Assembly: GCA_003194525.1 (NCBI GenBank)
Contig: NBIV01000182.1
Span: 62,001-126,000, forward strand
From: Gracilariopsis chorda
Lineage: Eukaryota > Rhodophyta > Florideophyceae > Gracilariales > Gracilariaceae
Direction: 5' to 3'
Length of the DNA stretch: 64,000 bases
Shown here piece after piece: positions 30,440-42,132 of the stretch (the stretch's first letter is position 1; each line of letters starts with the position of its first letter). A program made the position numbers and the translations under genes. The notes beneath the pieces are model-generated. The model searched no databases and was not told the origin of the DNA. It was given only the letters and a program-made list of their open reading frames with translations.

Positions 30440-31120
30440 ATATAAATATTTATAGTGGAGAGACCCGTAGAGGGGGCCTTCGGCCGCGGGCGGCGCTGCG
30501 TGCCGCTGAATAGGGATGACTTTGGGGGATCTGCAGGCCTCTTATGCTCGCTAACGCTCACAAACGACATGCAGACCCATGAGGGCCGCGCTGCCGATAG
30601 TAAATATAGAATAGAGTAGCAATTGAGCACCAGCGCGATTGTGATTGGCGGGAACTGCAGTTGTGCATGGACAGTACAGTGGATTGTAATTGGCAGGCAC
30701 TGCCAAATTGACTGCATTGCCAACCAATGTGCAGTGGGATGGCTAGCAGTGTTTTAGCGCCAGCCACCAAGCAGCAGTGGCAGTCAACCAACAGCAGCAG
30801 CCAATAAGCTTTGAGTTTTGCTGCTGCTGCTGCTGCTGATGCTGCTGCTGCTGCTGGTAGTGAATGTTTTGAATGGCAAGGAGGCGTTGCGCCAAAAGAG
30901 GTTTATGCATGCGCTGAATAGGGCTTGCCGGCGTGTTTATTGGCGCAACGCCTCCGTTCAATCAACATGTAAGCGCTCATACGCTTGTAAATTTATAGAA
31001 TGGAGAGACAAGAGGAAGTGGCGTTCGGCCGCAGGCGGCGCTGCGCGCCGCGGTGGAGGACGGACAAACAGCAGTAAGAAGAAAAAGAGGGTAAAGAAAA
31101 CAAAGGCAGAAAAGCAAGTA
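30440..31120 (-). repeat. Repeated Helitron-like 3' end sequences with CTG runs
   Basis: Two sequences resemble the end of helicase copy 1 at 23807. One starts at 30464 (TGGAGAGACCCGTAG... then a CGGCCGCGGGCGGCGC-type block), the other at 30999 (TGGAGAGACAAGAGGAAG... then a CGGCCGCAGGCGGCGC-type block). Between them, 30795-30857 has a CAG/CTG palindromic run, and 30880-30955 has a perfect 16-bp inverted repeat (GGAGGCGTTGCGCCAA with its complement). I read these as overlapping or nested termini of several Helitron-like copies. Confidence 0.55.
30880..30955. repeat. 16-bp perfect inverted repeat, 44-nt loop
   Basis: Arms 30880-30895 and 30940-30955. Decayed versions occur in M1 (about 30330-30410), in M2 (about 32880-32955) and near 52040-52115. 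Confidence 0.85.
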
Positions 31121-31122
31121 GT

Positions 31123-32475
31123 TTAATTCAATGAATGAAGGACCCAAGGAATGTGATTATGGTTAGGGAGGGGTGCAAAACTGAATAGGTTCAGGCAGCA
31201 CTGGGTTGCCGATGGGCACAGGCATGGGATGAACTTTGTGCGCATTTGCGGATATAAGCTGCAGTTCATGCAGAAGCAGCACATGGTCGTTCCTTCGATC
31301 GTGCGACAATGTGACATACAACTGACTGGCGCAGAAGACGTTGGATCGCACATCCATAACCATGCTTTCCAACGTCTTTCCCTGTCCTTTTTGAACGGTA
31401 GCTGCAAACGCGAGAGGAATGGGGAACTGCCTTCGAATCATTCGAAGGTATGCGGAGAAAACTCGAGGTCGATGCGATGCAGGAGCGGTCATTTCAGCAC
31501 CTGTCCGTTCTCGTCAAATCGAGCCACCTGCATCGTACACTGATCGACATGCAGGACTAAGAACAGCTTTCCGTTTACCACAGCGGGATGCAGCACGTTC
31601 TGAATGACCATAACTTGCACACTAATCTTGAAATACAAGTTATGAGGTGGTAATCTAGTAGGTGCATACTGATATGCAAACTGGGAAACAAAAGTATTGG
31701 TGACGTCGGGCTCTGATTTTAATCCACCGTCAGTTTGTACCATCGTCGCTGACGGAAGATTGAAGCATTCACAAGGAAACAGGCCCAGCGCTGACGCATT
31801 GTGTTCTTCGACAAACTGATTTGTGGACGCAATGAGAATTTTTCTTAGTTCCGCATTCTCCTTGTGTCGTGTTGTGAGCCACTTCCACAGGAATTGATAA
31901 GCGGTTTGTACGCTACCGGTAGATTTGAGAGGTAGTGGAGCGTTATTGGATATTGTGTTGCGTGCAATGGAACGTAACAGCGACGCAAATACCGGATCAT
32001 CGGCTTGGCGTACTTGTTCGGTGAGGTACAGCACTTGAACAAAGCATAATGTCCACAGATCACTCTTCCACGGCAATTGGATGAGAATTTTGGTGTACAC
32101 TCGTTTAACATTTCCACTAGGCACAGTCTTTCTGTATACCTGCGGCACAACTGGAAGCAGCTGGGAGTAGTCGCCGGATAGAACGATGGTCAAGCCCCCA
32201 AACGGAGGCGGGCTTTCCATTCGAGTGCAGCGAAGATCTTCAAGCAACGCATTCATGAGTTCAATGAGCTTTCGTGAGAGCATGGACGCCTCATCCAAGA
32301 CGAGTAGTTGTATTTCGCGTAGCAGTTCTCCATGTTGAGATCGGGGACCGTACTTTGACAAAGTGGCTGTAGTGCTGCTTGTGCTTTCCCTATGAGCTAC
32401 ACCCAGTCCGAGCATGCTATAGAAAGTGCGGCCATCTTTGTACAACGATGCTGCAGTGCCTGTTGTAGCAGGCAA
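31123..32475 (-). pseudogene. Helitron-like copy 2: C-terminal PIF1-type helicase fragment
   Basis: Minus-strand helicase text closely matches copy 1: LVLDEASMLSRKLIELMNAL (Walker B region), LTIVLSGDYSQLLPVVPQVY, QVLYLTEQVRQADDPVFASL, LPPHNLYFKISVQVMVIQNV, then in another frame RRQFPIPLAFAATVQKGQGK and RRNDHVLLLHE. A 342-codon frame (31489-32517) is nearly uninterrupted, with one frame change near 31490. At 32471-32476 the text leaves helicase abruptly (just after the TGTAASLY block that follows Walker A in copy 1) and enters terminal module M2. The Rep half and Walker A are therefore missing: an internally deleted derivative that could not move by itself. Confidence 0.8.
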
Positions 32476-32977
32476 CCTGCACACGAGCGCGGCCCTGCCT
32501 AGGTCCAAGGCCAGCAAACAGTGCCCAAAGTGGAAAAAGGTAACGACACTGTGCTATTGGCCAACCCTGAATGGGATGCAAAATAGTGGTTAGGGTCAGA
32601 AAGCGAGATGCATTTGGCACTGCGCCAGTGCTGTATATACGACTGTTGCAGGCATGTCTGCATTGAAACTTCAGTATACACTGCACTGGCGCAGTGCAAT
32701 ATGCCACGTGTCGGAATGAACCGCCTGGTGTTGCTGCTGAGAGGCTGGCACTATAATTTGATTGTATTGCAAGCCAGTCAGCAGCCATTGCAAATTCAAC
32801 ATGCAGCAGCAGCAGCTAATTAACTGCACTCTTCGCTGCTGCTGCTGCTGCTGCTGCTGCTGAATTTTTTAAATGGTAGAGAGGCTTTGCGCCAAATGGG
32901 CGTTTTGTTTGCGCAAACGGGGACGTGCAAAGTGAATTTGTAGCGCAACGCGTCCCGTCAGTCAAGAGCACCCCCCC
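32476..32977 (-). repeat. Helitron-like terminal module, copy M2
   Basis: Same order of blocks as M1: CCTGCACACGAGC start, the inverted pair around 32618-32697, (CAG)4, a short spacer and about nine CTG units (32834-32862), then GCGCCAAA / GCGCAA elements and a C-run end. On the minus strand it starts TCAGGGGGGG; a 5' TC is typical of Helitrons, but this is weak evidence. Confidence 0.6.
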
Positions 32978-33633
32978 TGATACATGAACAAATCATTAAG
33001 AGTGGGGTGTTGAGATTTGCTGATTATAAATCACTGGCTAAATTATCATACTTTAACCTACATAACCAGTGAGGTATTGGGGCAGCTAAGACATTGCAAG
33101 TGTCATGCTGCACGATTTCATGACACCGGATGACAACAGCGCTTTTTGTACCCTTTTTTGCCGGATAGTAGCTTGAAAATATATTCGTAGCTCGATAGTA
33201 CCAGCATTGGCGTGAAATGCCAACAGATGGTTGACCGAAAATGATTCATGCAATGTGAGCACTGCAGCGGTAGGCACAAGAATTGCACGGCATTGACTAA
33301 AGCAAGGCGTAATTGGATGATGATAAAAGCATACACAGGACAATAGCCTACTAGCAGCGGTATAGAAGAACAATGACGACAACAGATGGGCGACAAAAAC
33401 CTTATGTCTAGCGCCATATGGATACAAACGTCTTCACTGATCACGCACGACCAAAACCTTATATCTATTGTGTGGCTTGGAGCCAAGTAATACGCCGGCT
33501 GATCTCGTACAGATCAAGGTAGCCAAGTCACTCAAGATGTGCAGGAGGCCTACCTGCACGGTTATGGAGAAAACTTGGGGTAGACTATTGTTAGAGGCAA
33601 GAAGGAGCAGATAGATCTAGGAGAAGGTGTGGG
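32978..33633. other. No supported gene
   Basis: Minus ORFs at 33086-33427 and 33118-33486 overlap in different frames without motifs. This is the flank of element A on the left. Confidence 0.45.
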
Positions 33634-33638
33634 TTGCT
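33634..33638. repeat. TSD of element A, left copy (TTGCT)
   Basis: Repeated at 44857-44861 directly after the right LTR. Confidence 0.85.
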
Positions 33639-34471
33639 TGAAGTGCAACGCCCTCAGGGAGGGATTGTTGGTACTTGAATGCTTTCCCGATATTATCGGT
33701 TGTGTAGTGTGTATATGAACTAAGCCCCACAATGGTGGATATGGACACGTGGGACACGGTTTTGGGCCAATTGGCGGTTGGCCACAGTAGTGGATGTTGC
33801 CACGAAATGTGGAGTATTTTAGTTAATTTTATTTATTATTTTCACACCCATTTCTGGGAAGCTTGTACTTAATGCGACGGCACACTGCCGTTGCACCAAT
33901 AAAACTTCCCCAACAAGGGACCCCAACCTGGGGAATTGGCTGTAGTTGTTGCCGCTTCGGTGCGTTCTCAACTTCTCCTTGGAGGGAAACGCCGTGAGCC
34001 ACGGGACCTCTAACCCCCTTGCACATCTAAAGGGACCCATCACTGGGAGTATAATTGTTCCAATTGCATTGGTGTTTCACCCTTTGTAGGGAGTCCTGTC
34101 CACCGGCATTGCCGTATCTGCTCGTCGCTCTCGCGACTCACCCTTGCCCACTCTTCCTCCTTTCCCTTCACTTGTCCTCCTTTCCCCCTTTCAGGGTAGT
34201 ACATACCACTACCCGCGGCCCTCGTGTGCGCATCCGTCCACACACCCCCACTTACGTGGAAACGTACCTCTACTGAGGATCACACTCCGCTCACGCGGAT
34301 ACCGATTCTTCGCCTTCACTACCCTGCGCAAGTCGTGACAGGTGTCCCTGGTCTTACAAACAGGCTTCACCGTGACACCCCTGGGAGGGCTCTACACAAC
34401 TGGGTTCACCTCGTGAGAGGAAGATCCCGAACGTCTTTCGGTGTTTTTCCACTTTGCGGCATTGCACCACA
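33639..34471 (+). repeat. Element A 5' LTR (833 bp)
   Basis: Aligns along its length with 44026-44856 and, reversed, with the LTRs of element B. Contains many short hairpins such as CCGATATTATCGG and CCGGCATTGCCG. Confidence 0.92.
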
Positions 34472-34474
34472 AAG

Positions 34475-34495
34475 TGGTCTCTCGACCTAGAATCG
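34475..34495 (+). other. Element A primer-binding site
   Basis: Three bases after the LTR, TGGTCTCTCGACCTAGAATC implies a primer tRNA 3' end with CGATTC at the T-loop/T-stem, a 7-base acceptor strand, A73 and CCA. G72 with A73 and the GAGACCA end resemble eukaryotic tRNA-Tyr. The element B site differs by a few bases. Confidence 0.6.
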
Positions 34496-34576
34496 GTGTT
34501 TGTTTTCCCTCTTTCGAGGTTTGTCTTCCACTTCCCGGAAGTTCCGGAATCGTTTCCGTCGTAACAATAGCTACTC

Positions 34577-36709
34577 ATGTCGAGGCAGCCCTCCGTTGCG
34601 GAGCGTGCCGTCACCCGCAGTCGTTCCCACGATGGTGGAGAAGTCCGCGAAGTTCGGTTCGTATCCCGCATTCCGAGGCGGACTGGCTCCAGCTTCGCTG
34701 ATGGACCCTGTTCGAGGAATTCAAACCAACCCCAGGAACCCCGGAACACTCTTTTGCCTTCGTTGTCACCGCCTCAGGGGAATGATGCATCGACTCCCGC
34801 TGTCGCGGTATCAAACTCCCGTGGAACGGTCGACAACACCCCCCAGGGGACATCCCTGGATTCCCAGGTCCGCGCCCTGTGGACTGCACACGACACCCTT
34901 GTAGGGGAATTGAAATCCCTCCAAGAGGTGGTTATGGCAACCCCTGTGAAAGAGGTTGCCGAGGACTTCTGTATTTTACGGTTTGATGTCAACTCCGTGT
35001 TGGAGAGTTAAGGGCAACCCGCCACCTTCATCAAAGAAGTTGAAGCCCGATTTGATCAGATTGGTGCCCGCCTGGAGACGCTGGAGCAGTTCATCCTCAT
35101 GGACAAACCATCCCCGGATGACCCAGTAAACGAGGCATCGCACAAAGACCAGCTTGCTGGGAAGAAGAAACGCCGTCATCGACGGAAACACCACCGAAAA
35201 TATTCGGACTCTGATTTTTGGACATCGTCGGACTCATCCCGAAACCATTCGGTTAGCTCGAGCTCCTCGGACTCCGACTCGGAGGACGAGAAGCAAGGCT
35301 AGTCCCCCCGCTCGAAGCAGTCATCGGCCACTGAAGTTGTGATCCGAACCCGCCAGAAAGGGAGAAGACACCCCGGTCTCCAGGAGTTGAAGCTGACAAA
35401 CCCAGATTACCGGAAGTTATTATCATACCGGTACTACCGGCTCGAAGATTCGTCACTTGGACGTACGCCCTGTGGTACGGGAAAGGTGCGAGAATGCATT
35501 AAGTGAATGCAGCTCTCGCTCCACAACCAGTATTTTACCGGAGAGGAGCCAGTCCTAGTACTGGATTTGCTATCCCGCTTTGTAGCGGAGGCCAATATCC
35601 TTGGTATGAATGAGGGACAAGCCTACTTGGCTTTACCGTATTTCTTACGGGGAGTGGCGGAGGACCAATACAACTCTCTCAGAGGATCTTCCCGCGCCTC
35701 CGAGGGAGGAGTCACTTGCTGGGCGGAAGCGGTGCAGTATCTACTGCGTTCATATGCCACAAACACCGCTATTCAGCAGCCTATCCTCGCTTTGCGAGAT
35801 ACACGCCAGCGTGGAGAGACCGAGACCAATTACTCGGTGCGCCTTAACAAGGCTTTCCACAGATGTGGTAACGTATAACCCACTCGGGAGCGCTGTACAA
35901 TGTTCATCGATGGTCTTGACCCGGCAATCCGGAGTTTAGTTACCCGTTATCGGGAGGATAAGCGGAGGATAACCTATCTCGAGCTGGTCCAACACGCTCG
36001 AGCGGGAGGGGATGCACTTCGTGCAAAAACTCCGAACAATCGGTCTAAATCCGCCAAGGCGTTGATGATGGAGAGCGACTCCTCATCGCTCCCGCTCACT
36101 GCGGATGAGAACCATAGAGAGGGATTTGATACCGTGCATTTAGTGCAGGGGGATGGTGTGTCGATTCCAACCACCGATTTACCGTCAACGACGGAGATGA
36201 CCCGTGATAAGGGAACAGAAGATCCCGTTGTATACGGTGGTAACGGTAGGGTCCAACCCCAATGACTCCCATTTTCAAACTGTCAATCCCGTTATCAACG
36301 GCCTAGGTGGACTGACACCCGCCCTGCGGTTCGCTTCTCCGATACTCGGAATAATAATCCGCGTGTCGCGGTGTTGGCTCTCATTTGCCACCTTTGTTAT
36401 GCCCATGGCCATACCTTGCCTCAGTGTATCTGCTCACTGAAGGATATGGCCAAGGTGGTGGTAAACTACGAGGCCCTCACTCCAGAGGAGAAACGTTCCA
36501 TCCCGACGGCTTCATACCTCCGTGCTAAAACGGACTTTTCCCATGCCCTACCACAGACCCCGCGTGCGCGGCAAGCTTCATACCCCCCGATTCGGGAGTT
36601 CGCGCAACCATTGGTTGCAACCCCCGCTTATGCGGATAGAAACCCCCGTCAACGGGATGAAGCACTCGTTGTCGAGGAAACCAACCCACCGCCGAAGGCG
36701 GAAAATTAA
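34577..36709 (+). pseudogene. gag: Element A gag, broken
   Basis: One frame from the ATG at 34577 to the TAA at 36707-36709, interrupted by stops at about 35009, 35300, 35504, 35876 and 36263. The N-terminal third is disordered with a helical segment (LWTAHDTLVGELKSLQEVV), then a Lys/Arg patch (KKKRRHRRKHHRKYS) and a Ser/Asp run. The capsid-like core lies near 35500-35960 (FTGEEPVLVLDLLSRFVAEA, YLALPYFLRGVAEDQYNSLR, RQRGETETNYSVRLNKAFH). A canonical CCHC zinc knuckle CHLCYAHGHTLPQC is at about 36389-36430. Compared with element B, several stops are private to A. It would package element RNA if repaired; as it stands it is dead. Confidence 0.85.
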
Positions 36710-39700
36710 CTGAGAAAGTCTCCCCTTTGGGAGAGGCGTCCTCAGACAAGAGGCTGTTGGCCCCCGAGGCGTCCCCGCCTCACTCCCCGGTGAAAGTCCT
36801 CTCGAGGAAAGACACCGCTGACGCGGACTCTGCGCACCTCGGTGTGTTGCGCCGCCCGTGGATACGGAGTAAAAATCCCCGGATTCCCGGTAGAGTCTTG
36901 GTCTTGGCCAAGCGCAATTACAAGGTCTATGCCGACCTTGGCCTTGACTCCCAGTTTATGGTGAGGTTTCTCACCGTCCTGGATACAGTTGCAGGCCCCA
37001 ACTTTGTTGTGGAATATTGTTACCCCCGCTTGTGCGGTCTCGTATCCCCTCTGACGCGGTCCCCGAAATTTCGGATGCGAACAACAATCTGTTACAAACT
37101 GTGGGCACAGTGGACCTCGTCGTGAGACTTGGTACCTCTGTGGTAAAGTTGGACTTCATCGTTTGCCGTTCATTGGCAGCACCAGTTATACTGGGATGTT
37201 ATTACTGCGAGAGATTTGTCGACGCAATCAGGCCCGCCTCAGGCGTGTAGAACTGGACGACGGATCGTCGGTTCCGATTGTTCGCTGCCCGCTAAAGCGG
37301 TTCTCTCGGAAACAAGTTCCGCTCCCTGCTGCGCAGGAACCACCGCCCACGTCCCGCGAGTCCACGAAGCTGTCGCTGCCTCGGTTTCTCTACCACCTGC
37401 GTCCCAAGTCTGGGTGCAGGTAAATTCCCGTCAACACGGTCTTCGGTTTATAGAACCCCTCGCCTCGTTGTACGAGAAATTCCAGCTGGCGCTGGCTTAT
37501 GGAATTGTTTCCATTTCCCCGGCTGTCCCTTTCCGGATATTGGTTGCCAATCTTGGCAAACACCCCCATTATCTGGTCAAACACCAAGTAATTGGGAGTG
37601 TAACCCCCCATCCTATGGGAATGCTGCCAACGAAGATGACAGCAGCCGATGTACTCGGAGTTTCCACCTCTTCTGAGGAGTTCGCTCCGCCGTCCGAAGA
37701 CTTCAAGTCTAAGGAGGAGGAGGAAACCGCTACTTACGCGTCGAAAATACCGAGTACCTCGGAATTGCGAGCCACACCTGCTCCACAGGACAATGCTCCA
37801 TCGAGCAACGACCGGATTGATCCGGAAAAGGCACTTGAAGCGCTTAACTTCAGCCACGTGCCAGAGTCGCACCGCGACACACTCCGTACAATGTTACGGG
37901 AATTCACCACAATGTGGGATGGCTCGCTTGGCGAGATTAATGCAACGGAACACCGGATCGATTTAATCCCCGGTGCGTGACCGGTTGCACAACCCCCTTA
38001 TAGGGCAGGTCCGAAAGCTCGGGAAGAGGAGCAGTCCCAAGTGGACAAAATGCTCCGCGCAGGTGTGATTGAGCCCGCTCAATCACCCTGGGCATCCCCA
38101 GTTGTACTGGCTTTGAAGGCTGACGGAACCTCGAGGTTCTGTGTCGACTACCGCCGGCTCAATTCCGTGACTGTTAGGGACACGTACCCTATCCCTCGTA
38201 TGGAGGAGTGTATTGACTCCCTCGGAGACGCCACCGTGTTCACGGCTCTCGATGCCAATTGGGGATATTGGCATGTACCAGTCAGACAAGAGGATGGCGA
38301 CAAAACCATATTCACCTGCCACGCAGGAACGTACCGCTTCAAGCGGATGCCATTTTGGTTAAAAAACGCTCCCGTCACCTTTCAGCGTGCAGTAGATATT
38401 CTACTCAACTGCTTTAAGTGGCGGAGTTGTCTGGTCTACCTTGATGATATTACCATCTTCTCCAACTCGTTGGACGACCATTTCACTCACGTTCGAGACG
38501 TGCTGACCGTACTAGGCGATGCGGGAATTACCCTCCAGTTCAGGAAATGCGAGTTTTTCACAGATAATGTGAAGTATCTGGGTCACATTATCCGTCCTGG
38601 ACGGTTAGCGATCGAGAAAGCTCGAGTCAAATCCCTCGTTGAGGCGAAACAGCCCCGTACTCAAACGGAACTGTGCTCCCTTTTGGGGCTCGTGAACGTC
38701 TATTGACGGTTTATCCCGAACTTTTCGGATACCGCGGCGCCCCTGAACGCGTTGTTGCGAAAGGGAAACCCCCCGAAATTGAGAACATTTACGCCCGAGC
38801 AATCGGAAGCCTTTAACTCCTTGAAGGAGGCTGTCACATCAGCACCAATCCTACATCTCCCAAAACTTGGGTTGCCATATTCCGTAGATACGGACTCCAG
38901 CGACTACCAAGTCGGGTGTGCTCTTTTTCAAACCACCCCCGAGGGGGAACGACACCCAATTGGTTATTGGTCGCGCTCGCTCAATGTTCATGAGCGGAAC
39001 TACTCCGTATCGGAGAAAGAGTGCCTCGCCGTCGTATGGGCAATGACCACTCTGCACCCCTACCTTATGGGAGTTCACTTAACCGTGTACACGGATCATT
39101 CCACATTGAGGTGGTTAATGAATATCTCCGACCCGTCGGGACGCCTCATGCGCTGGAGACTCCACATCGCGGAATATGACTTTCAAGTCATTTATAAAAA
39201 GGGCGCGCAGAACACCCAAGCCGACGCTCTGTCGCGGTTACCCAGAAGTGGGGAAGCAATCCCAACGGAGGATGATGAAGTCCCATGTTTCATGGCTACA
39301 GACCCGGATGATCCGGAATGTGCCGTCGAGGCTGGGCCAGAAAACTGGGACGAGGATGCTGACCTTGACAAACTACTTGCATCGCGAGATGAATCTGAGA
39401 ACCCGTTACCGGGAAACTTTGTACCGGTATCACCGGAAGAAATGATCCGAGAACAATTCGGCGACCCATTCTGTACGAGAATTCGTGCCCGTATCAACGG
39501 TGGTGAAGATCTCCCTTTCGGGGTAAACGACAAAAGCTACCTCGTAAGAAAGATCGAAGCCCGCCCACAGATTGTGGTACCACATTCCCTGCAATCGCGG
39601 GTGTTACATCTATCACACTACGCCCCCATTGGAGGTCACCCAGGTGGGAGGAAACTCTACCTAACCCTGCGAAGGGATTTCTATTGGCCCGCCATGGCGG

Positions 39701-41925
39701 TGGATTGCTACGCAACCGTGCAGTTTTGTAGCGAATGCGCGAAGAATCGCGCCAAACTCCGCAAAAATGCGAAGACGATGAAACTATTCCCCGCAAGGGC
39801 GCCGCTCAAGTTTATCGCGATCGATATTCTTGGACCACTACTCACCACAAAACGTGGAAACAAGTTTCTACTTTTCATTACTGACCGCTTTTCCAAGCTG
39901 GTGCGGACTGTCCCTCTTCGGAGGATAACCGCTTTCACGGTGGCCCAGGCTCTAGTGACCCACTGGATTTTTGTCTACGGTACTCCTGTGGAGGTGCTCT
40001 CCGATAACGGGAAACAATTCGCGAGAAAGGTCTTCCAGGATGTTTGTCGCATCCTGGATGTCAAGAACTTGTTCACAACTACCTACCATCCCCAGTGTAG
40101 TGGAAAATTTGAACGGTTTAACCGGACGTTACTCGTGGCGCTACGTTCCTACGTCGCTGGCCACCCAAAGAATTGGGATCTCTACGCTGACGCGTTAACC
40201 TTCGCGTACAATACGCAGGTACATCGGACTACCGGAGTTTCGCCATTCGAGTTGGTTCTATCTTGAACAACCCCGCCTGTGGCGCTGGAACCCCAAGCTA
40301 CCTTGGACCATTTCCCATCAGTGGGTATCTACCGGCAGCAATGGGAGAAATGGATTTCCAAGCTGGTCCCCGCTACGCGGAAGTCTATGGAACGGGCCCA
40401 AGCCACTTACAAGCGGTATTTTGATGCTCGCTTGCGAGGAAAGACCCCCCCGATTCGGGCAAATGACTACGTCTTCATCAGGAAGGAGTACTACAACCAG
40501 GAACGGGAGAAGCGTCATGAACTCTCGCCTGTGGCGGATGGACCCTTCAAGGTCATCTCTGTTAATGCCGACACTGTCGTTGTAGAGAGAGGTGGAGCAC
40601 ACGAGCGGATCTCCCGCAATCGTGTCGTACTCGCCCCCCCTCCCTCCTCAGAGGTAATCCTGGATTCAGGACATCCGGTTTCTACGGACTCTGCAACACC
40701 GAAATCCTCCGGGCGTACTAGGCCTACGATACTACCGCACCCCAGCCGGGAACTCTCAGACCTACCAACCCTGTCGGATTCACCGGCTCGGCCGGGTAAT
40801 TCGGGCCTCTCAGCGTCCGCCTCTACCACGCCCGCCCCCCTGGCGCAAATTTACACCCGCCAGGCGGGGAATGTTATCCCTTATCCCGCCGCTCCGTCTA
40901 AGGAGGGGGAGGAGAACACTCGTTTTCGAGGAACGATATCGCTGTCACAACGGGAAACACGTAACATACGGAACACTGGTGCGCAAGCGCCGAAAACGCC
41001 TCCCGTCGTCGACGGAATCGAAGTCCCCGTTCCGGGTAATAGTTTGCGCCAACTTCCGCAACGCTGCAGGAAAGGACAGAGGAACTCGGCAAAGGCGAGC
41101 GCCATCGCACGCTCGAAACCGGTCATACCGGACGCTGCTCCCCCGCGTGGAGACGGTGCACCGCACTTAGCGGCCAAGCCCCTGAAAAGGGTGTCATTGG
41201 CACCTGCCCAGCACCCCCCAAAGGGGAATTTTGACCACAATACCGGTGTACCGGAGTTAGCCCCAGGCAACCCGTCAGTAGCCGGGGACACCACGGCATT
41301 GCCGGAACGTATGGTGCAGAGCGCTCGTGTGCCTGGCAGGGAGGCGGTTTGCCATCCAATCACCGTGTCGCACGGGACCCCCAAGGGGTTCGTGGAAACG
41401 CCGATTCCACAGAAGCGGTCGTCTTTTCGCAAACTGGCGGTCTGTGACCTCAAACGCGAAGGCAGAGCCCAATTCCCCCGCCGACTGGCGGTTCGCCCGC
41501 AATAGCGCGAAAGCGGAGACGACCCTGCCCCAATGGGGAATGACTTGGCGGTGAAAACCATGACGTCAAACACCCTCTTGAGGGGTATCCTCCCGCACGA
41601 GCAGTGGCCGCTACCACAGCTCACGACAAAGCCGGAGTTATTGCTGAATACCCTCCTAAGGGATATTATACCGCACCGCGGGCAACCTTCACAAGGGAGT
41701 ACAACCACCACCCGGCACGGCCGGCAGGTCTACGAACGAGAGTTCGTAGTAGACGGACTTGTCGGACACACCTGGGACCAGGATATTATTCTACAATACC
41801 GCGCCCGCTGGTACGGGTATGATCCCAGTGGGGATACGTGGGAGCCAGTCGAACACCTCCCACGGTCGCAGGTCGTGCGATACCACACCGTTAAACGGGA
41901 ACTGCGGCTCCAGCCACGCTGGTAA
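36703..41925 (+). pseudogene. pol: Element A pol with chromodomain, broken
   Basis: The pol frame is -1 to gag. Domains: protease LDTVAGPNFVVE (active D-T-G now D-T-V); RT about 38000-38700 with FCVDYRRLN and YLDDITIFSN; RNase H about 38880-39240 (TDSSDYQ, YTDHSTLRWL, QADALSRL); integrase with CSECAKNR, IAIDILGPL, LSDNGKQF and ERFNRTL (about 39600-40260); and the GPF integrase tail near 40540. A Pro/Ser-rich linker of about 350 residues follows, then a chromodomain (REFVVDGLVGHTW, RWYGYDPSGDTWEPVEHL, about 41735-41875). Stops at about 37978, 38704, 40264 and 41503, with frame changes near 37017 and 37240. In the linker about 120 residues present in B are missing near 40980. Confidence 0.88.
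36704..36734 (+). promoter_or_regulatory. gag stop and conserved hairpin at the -1 gag/pol junction of element A
   Basis: The gag TAA (36707-36709) is followed after nine bases by a perfect 6-bp stem with a 4-nt loop (36719-36734), identical in element B (60965-60980). Pol continues in the -1 frame in both copies. The preceding GAAAAT (B: AAAAAT) is only a partial slippery site, perhaps decayed. Confidence 0.5.
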
Positions 41926-42132
41926 ATGCCCAAGTTGGGTAACGTTGCCGCGCGAGCGGAGGGCCATAGGAAAGGATAACAAGGCAAAGTACGTCGAAGA
42001 CGGGGAACTCAAACGAAAATCACCATTCTAAACGGGAAAGTTTATCCAAGGGAGCAGCTAGCTCCCCACAACACTATACTACACTAGCTGGCGATGCCAG
42101 GAAAGAAGAACCAGGGAACTGGACTAGAGGTT

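Noticed and set aside
34475-34495. A half-tRNA (anticodon) primer site for element A, because the sequence can form a small stem-loop
   Set aside because: The same bases fit the T-loop, T-stem, acceptor and CCA of a normal tRNA 3' end better in both A and B.
40881-41711. A 276-codon antisense ORF over the element A linker
   Set aside because: It overlaps the sense pol linker completely; the GC-rich, hairpin-rich sequence keeps several frames open. Element B has only a partial counterpart, in line with a shadow frame.
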